Assembly: GCA_030524675.1 (NCBI GenBank)
Contig: JAUNGE010000020.1
Coordinates: 1-55,347, forward strand
Length of the DNA: 55,347 nucleotides
Reading direction: 5' to 3'
Source of the DNA: a bacterium
GTDB lineage: Bacteria > Bacillota > Clostridia > Lachnospirales > Lachnospiraceae
Positions 24,300-33,641 of this stretch are shown piece after piece (position 1 is the stretch's first letter; the number at the start of each line of letters is the position of its first letter). Under the pieces are notes generated by a model. It was not told the DNA's origin. It did not search any database and saw nothing but the letters and a program-made list of their open reading frames with translations. A program made the translations under genes and the position numbers.

Positions 24300-27200
24300 A
24301 TGTATTTAAAAAGTATTGAGATACAGGGCTTTAAATCCTTTGCCAACAAGATTGTCTTTGAGTTCCACAACGGCATTACCGGCATCGTGGGGCCGAACGG
24401 GAGTGGAAAGAGCAACGTTGCCGATGCGGTCCGCTGGGTTCTGGGCGAGCAGAGGGTGAAGCAGCTTCGAGGCGGTTCCATGCAGGATGTCATCTTTGCA
24501 GGAACTGAGACGAGAAAGCCGCAGGGCTTTGCATATGTGGCGATTACACTGGACAATGCAGACCACAAACTGCCCATCGACTACGAGGAAGTGACGGTTT
24601 CCAGGCGATTGTACCGCTCGGGAGAGAGCGAGTATTTGATAAACGGGGCTTCGTGCCGCTTGAAGGATATCAATGAGCTGTTTTATGATACGGGTATCGG
24701 AAAAGAAGGGTATTCCATCATCGGACAGGGCCAGATTGACAAAATCTTAAGCGGAAAGCCGGAAGAACGCCGCGAGCTGTTTGACGAGGCGGCTGGTATT
24801 GTCAAGTTTAAAAGGCGAAAGGCGATGGCGCAGAAAAACCTGGAAGATGAAAAACAGAACTTGGTGCGTGTGACAGACATTCTGGCTGAACTGGAAAAGC
24901 AGGTGGGGCCTTTAAAACGCCAGTCGGAGGCGGCCAGAGAGTATTTGCGCCTGCGGGAAGAACTGCGGGTGAAAGATGCGAATCTGTTCCTTCTGGAGAG
25001 CGATGCTGTGCGCGGGCAGATGCGGGAGACGGAGCAGAAGACACAGATTGTCACAGAGGATTTGAAGAAGCAGAAAGAGGCGCAGGAAGAACTGAAATGC
25101 CAGTATGAGGCATATGAACAGCAGATTTTATGTCTGGACCAGGCAATACAGGAGAGCCGCCAGAAACGGCAGGATTCCATAGTGGAGAAGAACAGCTTGG
25201 AGGGACAGGTCAATGTCTTAAAGGAGCAGATTCACACGGAGCAGCTGCGTGAGGAGCACATCCGAGAGCGCATGGAGACCATCGGGAAGGAGTGCGCACA
25301 GAAGGAAGCGCAGCAGCAGGAAGTGAGGGAGAAGCAGAGCAGTCTGTCTCTGGAACTCTCTGAGGCGTCGCAGGTTCTGCAAAAAGCGCAGGAAGCGCTG
25401 TCGGCACATGACGGCGAAGTGAGCGGGCTGGAAAAAAGTGTGGAGGACGATAAGGCGAAGATGATGGAGATTCTCACCATGAAATCGTCCCTGAATGCTA
25501 GACAGCAGCGCTATGAAGCGATGCTCGAGCAGGTGCAAGTGCGCCGCGCCGAGGTCAGTCAGAAGCTGCTGCGTTTTAAGACTGAGGAAGTCAATCAGGA
25601 TATGGAAATTGGCGGGCAGCAGAAGCGTCTGGATGAGATTGCGGATGAAATCCGAGAGATTTTGGAGGAGAGGCAGACAGTGGAAGAGATTCTCTCCGAA
25701 CTCGAGGAGGAGACGAGACGCCTCTCGGGAAATCTGAATGAGGCGCAGCAGAGATACCACACCAACACGACCAGGCTGGAGTCCTTAAAAAATATTGCAG
25801 AGCGGTATGAGGGCTATGGAAACAGTATCCGGCGCGTGATGGAGAGGAAGGACAGCGTGCATGGCATCCACGGCGTTGTGGCAGATTTGATTGCGACGGA
25901 GAAAAAGTATGAGACAGCGATTGAGACAGCGCTGGGCGGAAGTATTCAGAACATCGTCACGGACTCTGAGGAGACGGCAAAACAGCTGATTGCCTACCTA
26001 AAGAAGAACAAATATGGAAGAGCGACGTTTCTCCCGCTCACAAGCATCGGAAACCGCAATGCTTTTTCCCAGACAGCCGTGCTGAGAGAAGTGGGTGTTC
26101 TGGGACTGGCTCACACGCTGGTGAAGGCGGACAGGCAGTATGACGGCCTGCTCCAATATCTGCTTGGGAGGGTGGTCGTGGTGGATACGATCGACCATGC
26201 AGTGGAGCTGGCAAGAAAATTTCAGTATACGCTTCGGATTGTCACGCTGGAGGGCGAGCTTTTGAGTCCAGGCGGCTCGATGACCGGCGGCGCTTTCAAA
26301 AACAGCAGCAACTTGCTCGGACGGCGAAGAGAGATTGAAGAGCTGGAAACCATGTGTAAAAAAGCGCTGGAGGAGACAAAGAGTATCCAGAAGGATTTGC
26401 AGTTACATAGTGAGCTTTCCGCCGTGCAGAAGGAAGAGTTAGAGGAAATAAAGAAGAAAGAGCAGGCGGCCTATCTGGAGCAGAATACGGCGCAGATTGG
26501 CATGGACCAGCTGAAACGAAAGAAAGATGAGATTTTGGAAAATGCATCCGACCTCGTGCGTGAGAACGGCCAGCTGGAGGACCAAATTCGGGAGATTCGG
26601 GAGAGCCGTGAGGCGCTGGCGGAGGAAATCCGCGGGATGAATGAGAGAAATGCGCAGCTTCAGGAGGAGATTGCTGGATGGGGAAATCGCCTGGACGAGA
26701 AGAGAAGCGCGAGGACCAAGCTGGCGGACCAGGTGTCGGCGGCACAGCTCGCGGTGGCGCGCTTGGCGCAGAGCGGGGAATTCCTGAGAGAGAATGAGGC
26801 CCGCATCCAGGAAGAAATGCAGCGCCTGTTAGAAGAAAAAGAGTCGCTGTCCCACGGAGACGAGAACGCAGGGGAGGCGATTGCGCAGAAAGAGCAGGCA
26901 ATCGCGGACATTCTTCTGAAGATACAGGCAGGTGAGGCGCAGAAAACACAGTTTGACGAGCAGATACAGAGACAGGAGCAGCAGAGGGAACAGAAGGCTG
27001 CCCAGCAAAAGCAGGTGCTTTCGCACAGGGATTTGCTGACAGAGCAGGTAAACGGGCTGGATAAGGAGATATTCCGCCTGGAGAGCCAGAAGGAGAAGCA
27101 GCAGGAGAAGTTCGACACGCTGGCGCGCTATATGTGGAATGAGTATGAGCTGACCGCACAGACGGCGCAGGACCTGCGCAATGAGGAGTGGAGCAAAGTG

Positions 27201-27869
27201 CCGATTCTTCGCCAGGAGGTGGACGAGCTGAAGGGCAAAATCCGGCGTCTTGGAAATGTCAATGTCCATGCGATTGATGATTACCAGGAGATTTCGGAGC
27301 GCTACACATTTATGAAGACGCAGCATGACGACTTGGTGCAGGCAGAGGAAGCGTTGCTTCGTGTGATTGAAGAGCTGGATACGGGCATGAGAAAGCAGTT
27401 CGAGGAGAAGTTTGGAGAAATCCGCCGAGAGTTTGACAAAGTATTCAAGGAACTGTTTGGCGGCGGACATGGTGAGCTGGAGCTGATGGAGGGCGATATC
27501 CTGGAGACGGGAATTCAGATTATCTCTCAGCCGCCAGGAAAGAAGCTGCAGAATATGATGCAGCTTTCGGGCGGCGAGAAGGCACTGACAGCGATTGCAC
27601 TGCTTTTTGCCATCCAGAACTTAAAACCATCCCCGTTTTGTCTGTTGGACGAGATTGAGGCGGCGCTCGATGACTCCAATGTGGACCGGTTTGCGAAATA
27701 CCTGCATAAACTGACGAAGAGCACACAGTTTATTGTCATCACGCACCGAAGAGGAACCATGGTGTCCGCGGACCGTCTGTATGGAATCACGATGCAGGAG
27801 AAGGGAGTTTCCACACTGGTATCTGTGAGTCTGATTGAGGATGAGCTGGAAGATAGGAGGCGTGCATAA
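24300..27869 (+). CDS. smc: Chromosome partition protein SMC
   Basis: A 1189-residue condensin ATPase that compacts and segregates the chromosome with ScpA and ScpB. The N-terminal head begins MYLKSIEIQGFKSFA and holds Walker A GPNGSGKSN near residue 32. Coiled coils fill about 170-500 and 670-1000. The hinge lies around 515-640 (GVVADLIATEKKYETAIE). The C-terminal head has the signature LSGGEKALTA and Walker B FCLLDEIEAALDD. The start ATG 24300 is one base after the rnc stop, with AGGTG before it, so translation is coupled. Confidence 0.96.
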   Translation: MYLKSIEIQGFKSFANKIVFEFHNGITGIVGPNGSGKSNVADAVRWVLGEQRVKQLRGGSMQDVIFAGTETRKPQGFAYVAITLDNADHKLPIDYEEVTVSRRLYRSGESEYLINGASCRLKDINELFYDTGIGKEGYSIIGQGQIDKILSGKPEERRELFDEAAGIVKFKRRKAMAQKNLEDEKQNLVRVTDILAELEKQVGPLKRQSEAAREYLRLREELRVKDANLFLLESDAVRGQMRETEQKTQIVTEDLKKQKEAQEELKCQYEAYEQQILCLDQAIQESRQKRQDSIVEKNSLEGQVNVLKEQIHTEQLREEHIRERMETIGKECAQKEAQQQEVREKQSSLSLELSEASQVLQKAQEALSAHDGEVSGLEKSVEDDKAKMMEILTMKSSLNARQQRYEAMLEQVQVRRAEVSQKLLRFKTEEVNQDMEIGGQQKRLDEIADEIREILEERQTVEEILSELEEETRRLSGNLNEAQQRYHTNTTRLESLKNIAERYEGYGNSIRRVMERKDSVHGIHGVVADLIATEKKYETAIETALGGSIQNIVTDSEETAKQLIAYLKKNKYGRATFLPLTSIGNRNAFSQTAVLREVGVLGLAHTLVKADRQYDGLLQYLLGRVVVVDTIDHAVELARKFQYTLRIVTLEGELLSPGGSMTGGAFKNSSNLLGRRREIEELETMCKKALEETKSIQKDLQLHSELSAVQKEELEEIKKKEQAAYLEQNTAQIGMDQLKRKKDEILENASDLVRENGQLEDQIREIRESREALAEEIRGMNERNAQLQEEIAGWGNRLDEKRSARTKLADQVSAAQLAVARLAQSGEFLRENEARIQEEMQRLLEEKESLSHGDENAGEAIAQKEQAIADILLKIQAGEAQKTQFDEQIQRQEQQREQKAAQQKQVLSHRDLLTEQVNGLDKEIFRLESQKEKQQEKFDTLARYMWNEYELTAQTAQDLRNEEWSKVPILRQEVDELKGKIRRLGNVNVHAIDDYQEISERYTFMKTQHDDLVQAEEALLRVIEELDTGMRKQFEEKFGEIRREFDKVFKELFGGGHGELELMEGDILETGIQIISQPPGKKLQNMMQLSGGEKALTAIALLFAIQNLKPSPFCLLDEIEAALDDSNVDRFAKYLHKLTKSTQFIVITHRRGTMVSADRLYGITMQEKGVSTLVSVSLIEDELEDRRRA

Positions 27870-28060
27870 AGGCTGCGCAGCCGACACAGAACATCAGAAG
27901 AGAACATTGGAAGATACCATCAGAAGAAAGCATTAGAAAAGAATATGAAAGATAGTATCAGAAAAAACAGCAGAAGAGAAGAACCGTGCGACAGAAGCGC
28001 AAAGTATAAAAGAAAAAGGACCATAGAAAAGTAAGAGAAAAAAGAGAAAAAAATCAGGAC
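27870..28060 (+). other. Purine-rich spacer between smc and ftsY
   Basis: After the short palindrome GGCTGCGCAGCC the plus strand is almost all A and G with loosely repeated CAGAAGA units. No gene, promoter or terminator is visible. Similar spacers lie at about 33500-33630 and 34810-34970. The message here would be unstructured. Confidence 0.5.
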
Positions 28061-28075
28061 AGGAGGAAATTGCGT

Positions 28076-28999
28076 ATGGGTGGATTTTTCAGCCGACTTG
28101 TGAAGGGATTAAATAAGACAAGAGAAAATATCGTGGCAGGAATTGACTCTATTTTCAGCGGTTTTTCCGCGATTGACGATGATTTTTATGAGGAAATCGA
28201 GGAGACGTTGATTATGGGCGATCTGGGAATTCAGACAACCACGGCGATTGTGGAGGATTTGAGAAAGAAGGTAAAGGAGCGCCACATCAAAGAACCGTCG
28301 GAGTGCAAGCAGGTTTTGATTGAGAGCATCAAGGAACAGATGGATCTCGGAGAGAATGCGTATGAGTTTGAGAATCGGAATTCGGTGGTGTTGGTAATTG
28401 GTGTAAACGGAGTGGGAAAAACTACATCCGTCGGAAAAATGGCAGGCCAGCTGAAGGATGCCGGAAAGCGTGTGATTGTGGCGGCGGCGGATACGTTCCG
28501 TGCGGCGGCGATTGAACAGCTGACCGAGTGGTCAAACCGTGCCGGTGTGGAGATTATTGCGCAGCAGGAAGGGGCAGATCCGGCAGCTGTGATTTATGAT
28601 GCGGTGGCTGCTGCAAAGTCCAGAAGGGCCGATGTGCTGATCTGTGATACGGCAGGACGCCTTCACAACAAAAAGAATCTGATGGAAGAACTCAAAAAAA
28701 TCAACCGCATCATTGACAGAGAGTACCCAGAGGCATACAGAGAGACATTGGTGGTGCTGGACGGCACGACAGGGCAGAATGCTCTGGCGCAGGCGAGACA
28801 GTTTATGGAAGTGGCAGATATCACAGGCATTATCCTGACAAAGCTGGACGGAACCGCAAAGGGCGGCATTGCTGTGGCGATTCAGTCTGAACTGGGGATT
28901 CCAGTGAAATATGTGGGCGTCGGCGAGAAGATTGACGATCTGCAAAAATTCAATGCGGATGAATTTGTCAATGCATTGTTCCAAGTACAGCAAAACTGA
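28076..28999 (+). CDS. ftsY: Signal recognition particle receptor FtsY
   Basis: A 307-residue GTPase that docks signal-recognition-particle complexes at the membrane during co-translational targeting. The N-terminal helical bundle is followed by the NG domain: GVNGVGKTTSVGKMA is the P-loop, DTFRAAAIEQL and DTAGRLHNK the switch regions, and TKLDGTAKGG the guanine-binding loop. The acidic N-terminal domain of the Escherichia coli protein is absent, as usual in Firmicutes. ATG 28076 is preferred over the TTG at 28070 because AGGAGG at 28061-28066 is properly spaced only for the ATG. Confidence 0.95.
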   Translation: MGGFFSRLVKGLNKTRENIVAGIDSIFSGFSAIDDDFYEEIEETLIMGDLGIQTTTAIVEDLRKKVKERHIKEPSECKQVLIESIKEQMDLGENAYEFENRNSVVLVIGVNGVGKTTSVGKMAGQLKDAGKRVIVAAADTFRAAAIEQLTEWSNRAGVEIIAQQEGADPAAVIYDAVAAAKSRRADVLICDTAGRLHNKKNLMEELKKINRIIDREYPEAYRETLVVLDGTTGQNALAQARQFMEVADITGIILTKLDGTAKGGIAVAIQSELGIPVKYVGVGEKIDDLQKFNADEFVNALFQVQQN

Positions 29000-29066
29000 G
29001 GAAAAAAAGATGCAAAAGATGCGAAAAACACACAATACAATGACACAAAAACAGGAGGACAAGAAG

Positions 29067-30320
29067 ATGGAGAATGTGGAGAACGAGATGGAAGCGGCGC
29101 TGACACTGGAAAAATTTGAGGAGGCAAGCGAGATTGTCGGAAAAGTGACACTGGAGACAAAGTTAGTGTACAGTGAGTATTATTCCAATCTGACAGGAAA
29201 TAAAGTGTACTTTAAGCCGGAGAACTTGCAGTATACCGGCGCGTACAAGGTGAGAGGTGCGTACTATAAAATCAGCACTTTGAGCGATGAGGAGAAGAAG
29301 AGGGGCCTAATCACGGCGTCCGCGGGAAACCATGCGCAGGGCGTTGCCTACGCGGCAAAACTGGCTGGTGTGAAGGCAACGATTGTCATGCCGACCATCA
29401 CGCCTTTGATGAAGGTGAACCGCACCAGAAACTATGGCGCAGAAGTGATTCTGTATGGTGAGGTGTTTGACGAGGCATGTGAGTATGCATATAAGTTGGC
29501 AGAGGAAAATGGATACACATTTGTGCATCCGTTTGACGACTTGGATGTGGCAACCGGACAGGGAACCATCGCTATGGAGATTATCAAGGAATTGCCGACC
29601 GTGGACTATATTTTGGTTCCAATCGGCGGCGGCGGTCTGTGCACTGGTGTGGCGACTCTGGCAAAAATGCTGAATCCGAAGATTCGCGTGATTGGCGTGG
29701 AGCCGGCTGGAGCAAACTGTATGCAGGAATCCTTAAAACAGGGAAAAGTGGTTACACTTCCTTCTGTGAATACCATCGCAGACGGTACTGCGGTGAAAAC
29801 CCCAGGAACCAAGCTCTTCCCGTACATCCAGAAGTATGTGGATGACATCATCACCATCGAAGATTCTGAGCTGATTGTGGCGTTCCTTGATATGGTGGAG
29901 AATCACAAACTGATTGTGGAAAATTCAGGCCTTCTGTCCGTAGCGGCATGCAGACATCTGAATGTGAAGAAAAAGAAAGTTGTCTCTGTTTTGAGCGGCG
30001 GAAATATGGATGTTATCAACATGGCTTCCATCATCCAGCATGGTTTGATTCAGAGGGACCGTGTGTTTACCGTATCTGTGCTGCTGCCGGATAAGCCAGG
30101 CGAGCTGGCAAAGATTTCCGCACTGCTGGCAAAGGAGAATGGAAACGTAATCAAGCTGGAGCATAACCAGTTTATCAGCATCAATCGAAATGCAGCTGTG
30201 GAACTTCGCATTACGATGGAGGCGTTCGGAACGGAGCACAAGAATGCGATTGTGAGCGCTCTGGAGAGGGAAGGATACCGCCCGAAATTAGTAAAATCAA
30301 AAGAGATTTATGCAGTATAA
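29067..30320 (+). CDS. ilvA: Threonine ammonia-lyase (catabolic type)
   Basis: A 417-residue pyridoxal-phosphate enzyme that deaminates threonine to 2-oxobutanoate. YTGAYKVRGAYYK holds the cofactor Lys, SAGNHAQGVAYAA the substrate loop, and GGGGLCTGV the phosphate-binding glycines. A single ACT-like domain (FTVSVLLPDKPGELAKISALL) ends the protein, giving the length of the short threonine dehydratase class. The start ATG 29067 has AGGAGG at 29053-29058; the open frame back to 28911 lies inside ftsY. Whether it feeds isoleucine synthesis or fermentation of threonine cannot be told here. Confidence 0.9.
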   Translation: MENVENEMEAALTLEKFEEASEIVGKVTLETKLVYSEYYSNLTGNKVYFKPENLQYTGAYKVRGAYYKISTLSDEEKKRGLITASAGNHAQGVAYAAKLAGVKATIVMPTITPLMKVNRTRNYGAEVILYGEVFDEACEYAYKLAEENGYTFVHPFDDLDVATGQGTIAMEIIKELPTVDYILVPIGGGGLCTGVATLAKMLNPKIRVIGVEPAGANCMQESLKQGKVVTLPSVNTIADGTAVKTPGTKLFPYIQKYVDDIITIEDSELIVAFLDMVENHKLIVENSGLLSVAACRHLNVKKKKVVSVLSGGNMDVINMASIIQHGLIQRDRVFTVSVLLPDKPGELAKISALLAKENGNVIKLEHNQFISINRNAAVELRITMEAFGTEHKNAIVSALEREGYRPKLVKSKEIYAV

Positions 30321-30347
30321 AGCGAAAGCTATGAGGGGGGGAGGAGA

Positions 30348-31607
30348 ATGTATACAAAAGAGACAGCAAAGAAAGCGGGAATGCACATCGTGATTCTGTT
30401 CCGATGGGTTGTATTTTCCGTGGTAATTGGCGGAATTGTAGGGCTTGTGGGAACCTTGTTCGGCCACGCAATGGAGGTCGCGACCGAGTTTCGGTCCGAG
30501 CATGATTTTGTCCTCCTGCTGCTGCCGGTGTTCGGGCTTATCATCACCGCTATTTACCAGAAAGGCGGGCTGCAGAAAAATAAGGGGACAAACTTGATAC
30601 TGGAGGCTATTTCTTCGGATGAGGAAGTTCCAGCGCGCGTGGCGCCGGTTATTTTTATCAGCACTGTGCTGACGCATCTGGGCGGTGGCTCTGCGGGTCG
30701 TGAGGGCGCTGCGCTGCAGCTGGGCGGAAGTATGGGCACCTTTCTTGGAAAGTTTTTTAAGGTGGATGACAATGACAAGAAAGTGGCTGTCATGTGCGGC
30801 ATGAGTGCCGCATTTGCCGCACTGTTCGGCACTCCAGTGACAGCGGCCATTTTTCCTCTTGAGGTAGTCAGCGTGGGAATTATGCATTATTCCGCGCTGG
30901 TTCCCTGCGTGCTGTGTGCGATGATTGCATCGGAGATTGCAGTGAGTTTTGGGGTACATCCGGAGAGCTTTCCGGTGACAAAAGTGCCGGCTCTGGGATT
31001 TTTGTCGGTTGGAAAACTGATTGTGTTAGCGGTCCTTTGCGGTGTGCTGAGTATCCTGTTTTGCTATGTGCTGCATACAGGAGAGAAGTTGTTCAAAGAG
31101 AAGATTGCGAATGCCTATCTGCGCGCTGTGGTGGGAGGTGTTCTGATTATCCTTCTGACGTGGATTGTGGGAACCAGAGATTACAATGGCGCCGGAATGT
31201 CAGTGATTGAGAAGTGCGTGATGGAGGGCGAGGTTTTCTGGGGTGCCTTTCTGTTAAAACTTCTGTTCACGGCCATTACGCTGGGGAGCGGGTTTCGCGG
31301 CGGTGAGATTGTGCCGGCTTTCTTTGTGGGAGCTACGTTTGGATGTCTGGCTGGACATTTTCTGCATTTTTCTCCGATGCTGGCTGCCGCCTGCGGTATG
31401 GTCGGCGTGTTTTGCGGCGTGACGAACTGTCCCATTTCTTCTGTATTTATGGGGCTGGAGCTGTTTGGAACAGCCGGAATGCAGTATTATCTTTTGATGG
31501 TAGCTGTCAGCTATGCCATGTCTGGATATTCCGGCTTGTATGGAAGTCAGAAGATTGTGTACTCAAAGTTTAAAGCAGAATATATCAATAAAAGAACGGG
31601 GCATTAG
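30348..31607 (+). CDS. ClC-family anion channel or antiporter
   Basis: A 419-residue membrane protein with about ten helices, shorter than standard ClC exchangers (about 470 residues). The anion-path motif reads GGGSAGREGAALQLGG, so the gating Glu is kept but the usual GxEGP Pro is Ala. The first selectivity motif (normally GSGIPE) reads NKGTNLILEA. TPVTAAIFPLEV and the C-terminal FRGGEIVPAFFVGA are typical. These changes recall the fluoride-exporting ClC-F branch, but I cannot confirm it without alignment. The gene is 27 bases after the ammonia-lyase and ends before a strong terminator. Confidence 0.82.
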   Translation: MYTKETAKKAGMHIVILFRWVVFSVVIGGIVGLVGTLFGHAMEVATEFRSEHDFVLLLLPVFGLIITAIYQKGGLQKNKGTNLILEAISSDEEVPARVAPVIFISTVLTHLGGGSAGREGAALQLGGSMGTFLGKFFKVDDNDKKVAVMCGMSAAFAALFGTPVTAAIFPLEVVSVGIMHYSALVPCVLCAMIASEIAVSFGVHPESFPVTKVPALGFLSVGKLIVLAVLCGVLSILFCYVLHTGEKLFKEKIANAYLRAVVGGVLIILLTWIVGTRDYNGAGMSVIEKCVMEGEVFWGAFLLKLLFTAITLGSGFRGGEIVPAFFVGATFGCLAGHFLHFSPMLAAACGMVGVFCGVTNCPISSVFMGLELFGTAGMQYYLLMVAVSYAMSGYSGLYGSQKIVYSKFKAEYINKRTGH

Positions 31608-31652
31608 GAACAATATTTGTTCTTGCTTGAACAAAAAATCTGTAGTATTATC

Positions 31653-31691
31653 AAAAAAAGGCAGGATTTCCATGGAAACTGTCTTTTTTTT
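31653..31691 (+). terminator. Terminator after the ClC-family gene
   Basis: An A-run plus GGCAG (31653-31664) pairs with CTGTC and an eight-T run (31679-31691), with an inner TTTCC/GGAAA stem and a 2-base bulge. The T-run makes a strong intrinsic terminator. It overlaps the likely -35 region of the following MATE gene. Confidence 0.8.
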
Positions 31692-31701
31692 GTAATATAA
31701 T
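31673..31701 (+). promoter_or_regulatory. Possible MATE gene promoter
   Basis: TGGAAA at 31673-31678 (4 of 6 to consensus) and TATAAT at 31696-31701 are 17 bases apart. The predicted start of transcription, near 31708, lies after the ATG at 31700, so that ATG cannot be used from this promoter. Confidence 0.5.
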
Positions 31702-31714
31702 GACGATACCAGAA

Positions 31715-31742
31715 GCACATAGTGCGGAGCAATCTGGTATCA
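31715..31742. repeat. Fragment of the MITE-like repeat family
   Basis: These bases match 21324-21351 of the full element (opposite strand) at 25 of 28 positions, with the AGTGCGGAGCAATC core intact. The fragment is flanked by GATACCAG (31705-31712) and CTGGTATC (31734-31741), and a second hairpin follows from about 31742 to 31776 (CATAGGAGGG against CCCCCTATG). It lies in the leader of the MATE gene. Confidence 0.65.
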
Positions 31743-31831
31743 TAGGAGGGCAAAAAGGTATTTTGGCCCCCTATGAGAGTAGAAATGAGACTTTACAGCA
31801 AAAAAGTGAAGCTGCTGTAAAGAGAAAGAAA

Positions 31832-33304
31832 ATGGGGATGAAAGAAATGCCAGCAACAAAACAGTCATTGAAAAAGCAGTCAGCAACAAAAATGTCCTTG
31901 GCTGGACGGGTATCAGGAAAACAGAAGAATCAGGAGTTGATTTTGCAGGGAAGCCTGCTTCGGGCGATTTTGGCGCTCTGTGTTCCGATTGCTCTAAACA
32001 GTCTGTTACAGTCCATGTACAATCTGACAGATACATACTGGCTTGGAAAAATTGGAACCAATCCGATGGCAGCGATTACATTGATTTCACCGCTGCAAAA
32101 TATCGTGATTAACTTTGGGCAGGGAATCACGGCAGCTGGAGCGATTCTGATGGCGCAGTTCATAGGCGGAGGAAAGAAAAAAGAGGCAAATGGGATGGTA
32201 GGGCAGCTGTTTTTATGCGCCATGCTGTTTGCTGTTTTCTGCAGTGCGGCCTGTGTGGTGAGTGCAGGAGCGATTGTCGGATGGATGGGCGCAGAGGGAG
32301 AAATTTTTGACCTGAGCAGAACCTATCTCTCCATTGTAATTCTGGATGTGCCGTTTCTGTTTCTGATTAACTTGTATGCGTCTGTGAACCAGGCACAGGG
32401 GGATACGGTGCGCCCGATGCTTTTAAATATTGCCGGAATTCTCTTCAATATGGTTCTTGACCCACTGTTTATGCTGAAATTTGGCTGGGGAATCGCTGGA
32501 GCGGCTCTTGCGACACTCCTTGCGAAGGTGCCGAGTGCGCTTGTGGCATTGTGGCTTTTGACAAGAAAGAACCAGGAGATTTTCCTGGATTTGGGGCATC
32601 TTTCTTTTGACAAGGAAAAGGTTCTCATGATTCTAAAGATTGGTCTTCCGACAGCAATCGGAAGCAGCACGATGCAGTTTGGTTTTCTGCTGATGAGCAA
32701 AAATGTGTATACCTACGGTTCTGGCGCTGTGGCTGCGTATGGCATCGGAAATAAGGTCAACAGCCTGGTGACGCTGCCGTGCAATGCCGTGGGTTCTGCG
32801 ACAGCCACGATTGTGGGTCAGAATATGGGTGCGAAGCAGAGGGACAGAGCAGAAACGGCGTATAAGACGGCGAGACGTCTGGCGGTGATTACGCTGTTTC
32901 TGGGCGGAATGGTGTTATCCCGCCCGTTTGTGAGCCGCTTTATTGTGTCCATCTTCTCAGCAGATGAGAATGTAATCGGCATGGCAGCACAGTTTCTGCG
33001 CATTATGGCGCTCTGCTGCTGGACAAATGGCATCTATAACAGCACAATGGGACTGTTCCAGGGAACGGGACATACACTGGTGACGATGACGATAGATGCG
33101 ACAAGACTCTGGGTTTTCCGCTTTTTGACTTTGTATATCTGCGAGGCGGTTTTTCATATGGGTGTGCAGAGCATATGGTATTCTGTGGTAGTCAGCAATG
33201 CCAGCTCCGCTCTCATTCTTCTGATTTGTTATAAACTGAATATCTGGAAAAAAGAAGTGATTCATGTGGACCGCAGAGCTTCCGGAGTGCATGCAAAAGC
33301 GTGA
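31832..33304 (+). CDS. MATE-family efflux transporter
   Basis: A protein of about 490 residues with twelve predicted membrane helices in two homologous halves. LLQSMYNLTDTYWLGKIG near the first helix and ALGTGIGNKVNS-like YGIGNKVNSLVTLPCNAVGSA in the second half are typical of multidrug and toxic-compound exporters that run on sodium or proton gradients. The frame is open back to 31700, but those first residues are encoded by repeat DNA and lie at the promoter, so ATG 31832 (or 31838) after AAAGAGAAAG is the likelier start. The basic, Lys/Gln-rich leader before the first helix is long. The transported compound is unknown. Confidence 0.85.
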   Translation: MGMKEMPATKQSLKKQSATKMSLAGRVSGKQKNQELILQGSLLRAILALCVPIALNSLLQSMYNLTDTYWLGKIGTNPMAAITLISPLQNIVINFGQGITAAGAILMAQFIGGGKKKEANGMVGQLFLCAMLFAVFCSAACVVSAGAIVGWMGAEGEIFDLSRTYLSIVILDVPFLFLINLYASVNQAQGDTVRPMLLNIAGILFNMVLDPLFMLKFGWGIAGAALATLLAKVPSALVALWLLTRKNQEIFLDLGHLSFDKEKVLMILKIGLPTAIGSSTMQFGFLLMSKNVYTYGSGAVAAYGIGNKVNSLVTLPCNAVGSATATIVGQNMGAKQRDRAETAYKTARRLAVITLFLGGMVLSRPFVSRFIVSIFSADENVIGMAAQFLRIMALCCWTNGIYNSTMGLFQGTGHTLVTMTIDATRLWVFRFLTLYICEAVFHMGVQSIWYSVVVSNASSALILLICYKLNIWKKEVIHVDRRASGVHAKA

Positions 33305-33641
33305 CCGCTTTGCTTCTTCTCAGCATAGATGCGAGGGTGCTGCAGAACCAGCCTGAAATCAATCTGATTTTGGGAGGGTGCTGCGGCATCTTTATTTTGA
33401 AATATACAATCGAATAGTAAGAGAATTTACGAAAAATTTAAAAAAATATAAAGATGTCGGAATAGAGTGACTTTTTTAAAAAAAGATGTTACAATAGAAA
33501 AAAGAATTGAAAAGTGATAGAAAAAATGCAGGAAATGAAAGAACTGAGGAAAAGAAGAGAAAGCGGCGCTTGAGAAAGTAGGAAACAAAGGAAAAAAGAA
33601 AGAATATAAAAGAGAGAAAGAAGTAAGAAGGAGGTTTTGGT
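33305..33641. other. 337-bp intergenic region before hflK
   Basis: No gene. It contains a hairpin of about 10 bp (33352-33374, CCTGAAATCA against TGATTTTGG with a 3-base loop) that may weakly end the MATE transcript, two direct copies of GAGGGTGCTGC at about 33332 and 33374, the hflK promoter at 33467, and a purine-rich leader from about 33500 to 33630. Confidence 0.5.
33467..33495 (+). promoter_or_regulatory. Probable hflKC promoter
   Basis: GTGACT at 33467-33472 and TACAAT at 33490-33495 with 17 bases between. The leader to the hflK start is about 140 bases and nearly all purine. Confidence 0.55.

Noticed and set aside
26296-27159. A 287-residue minus-strand frame inside smc
   Set aside because: Pro/Ser/Arg-rich shadow of the coiled-coil codons; smc is certain on the plus strand.
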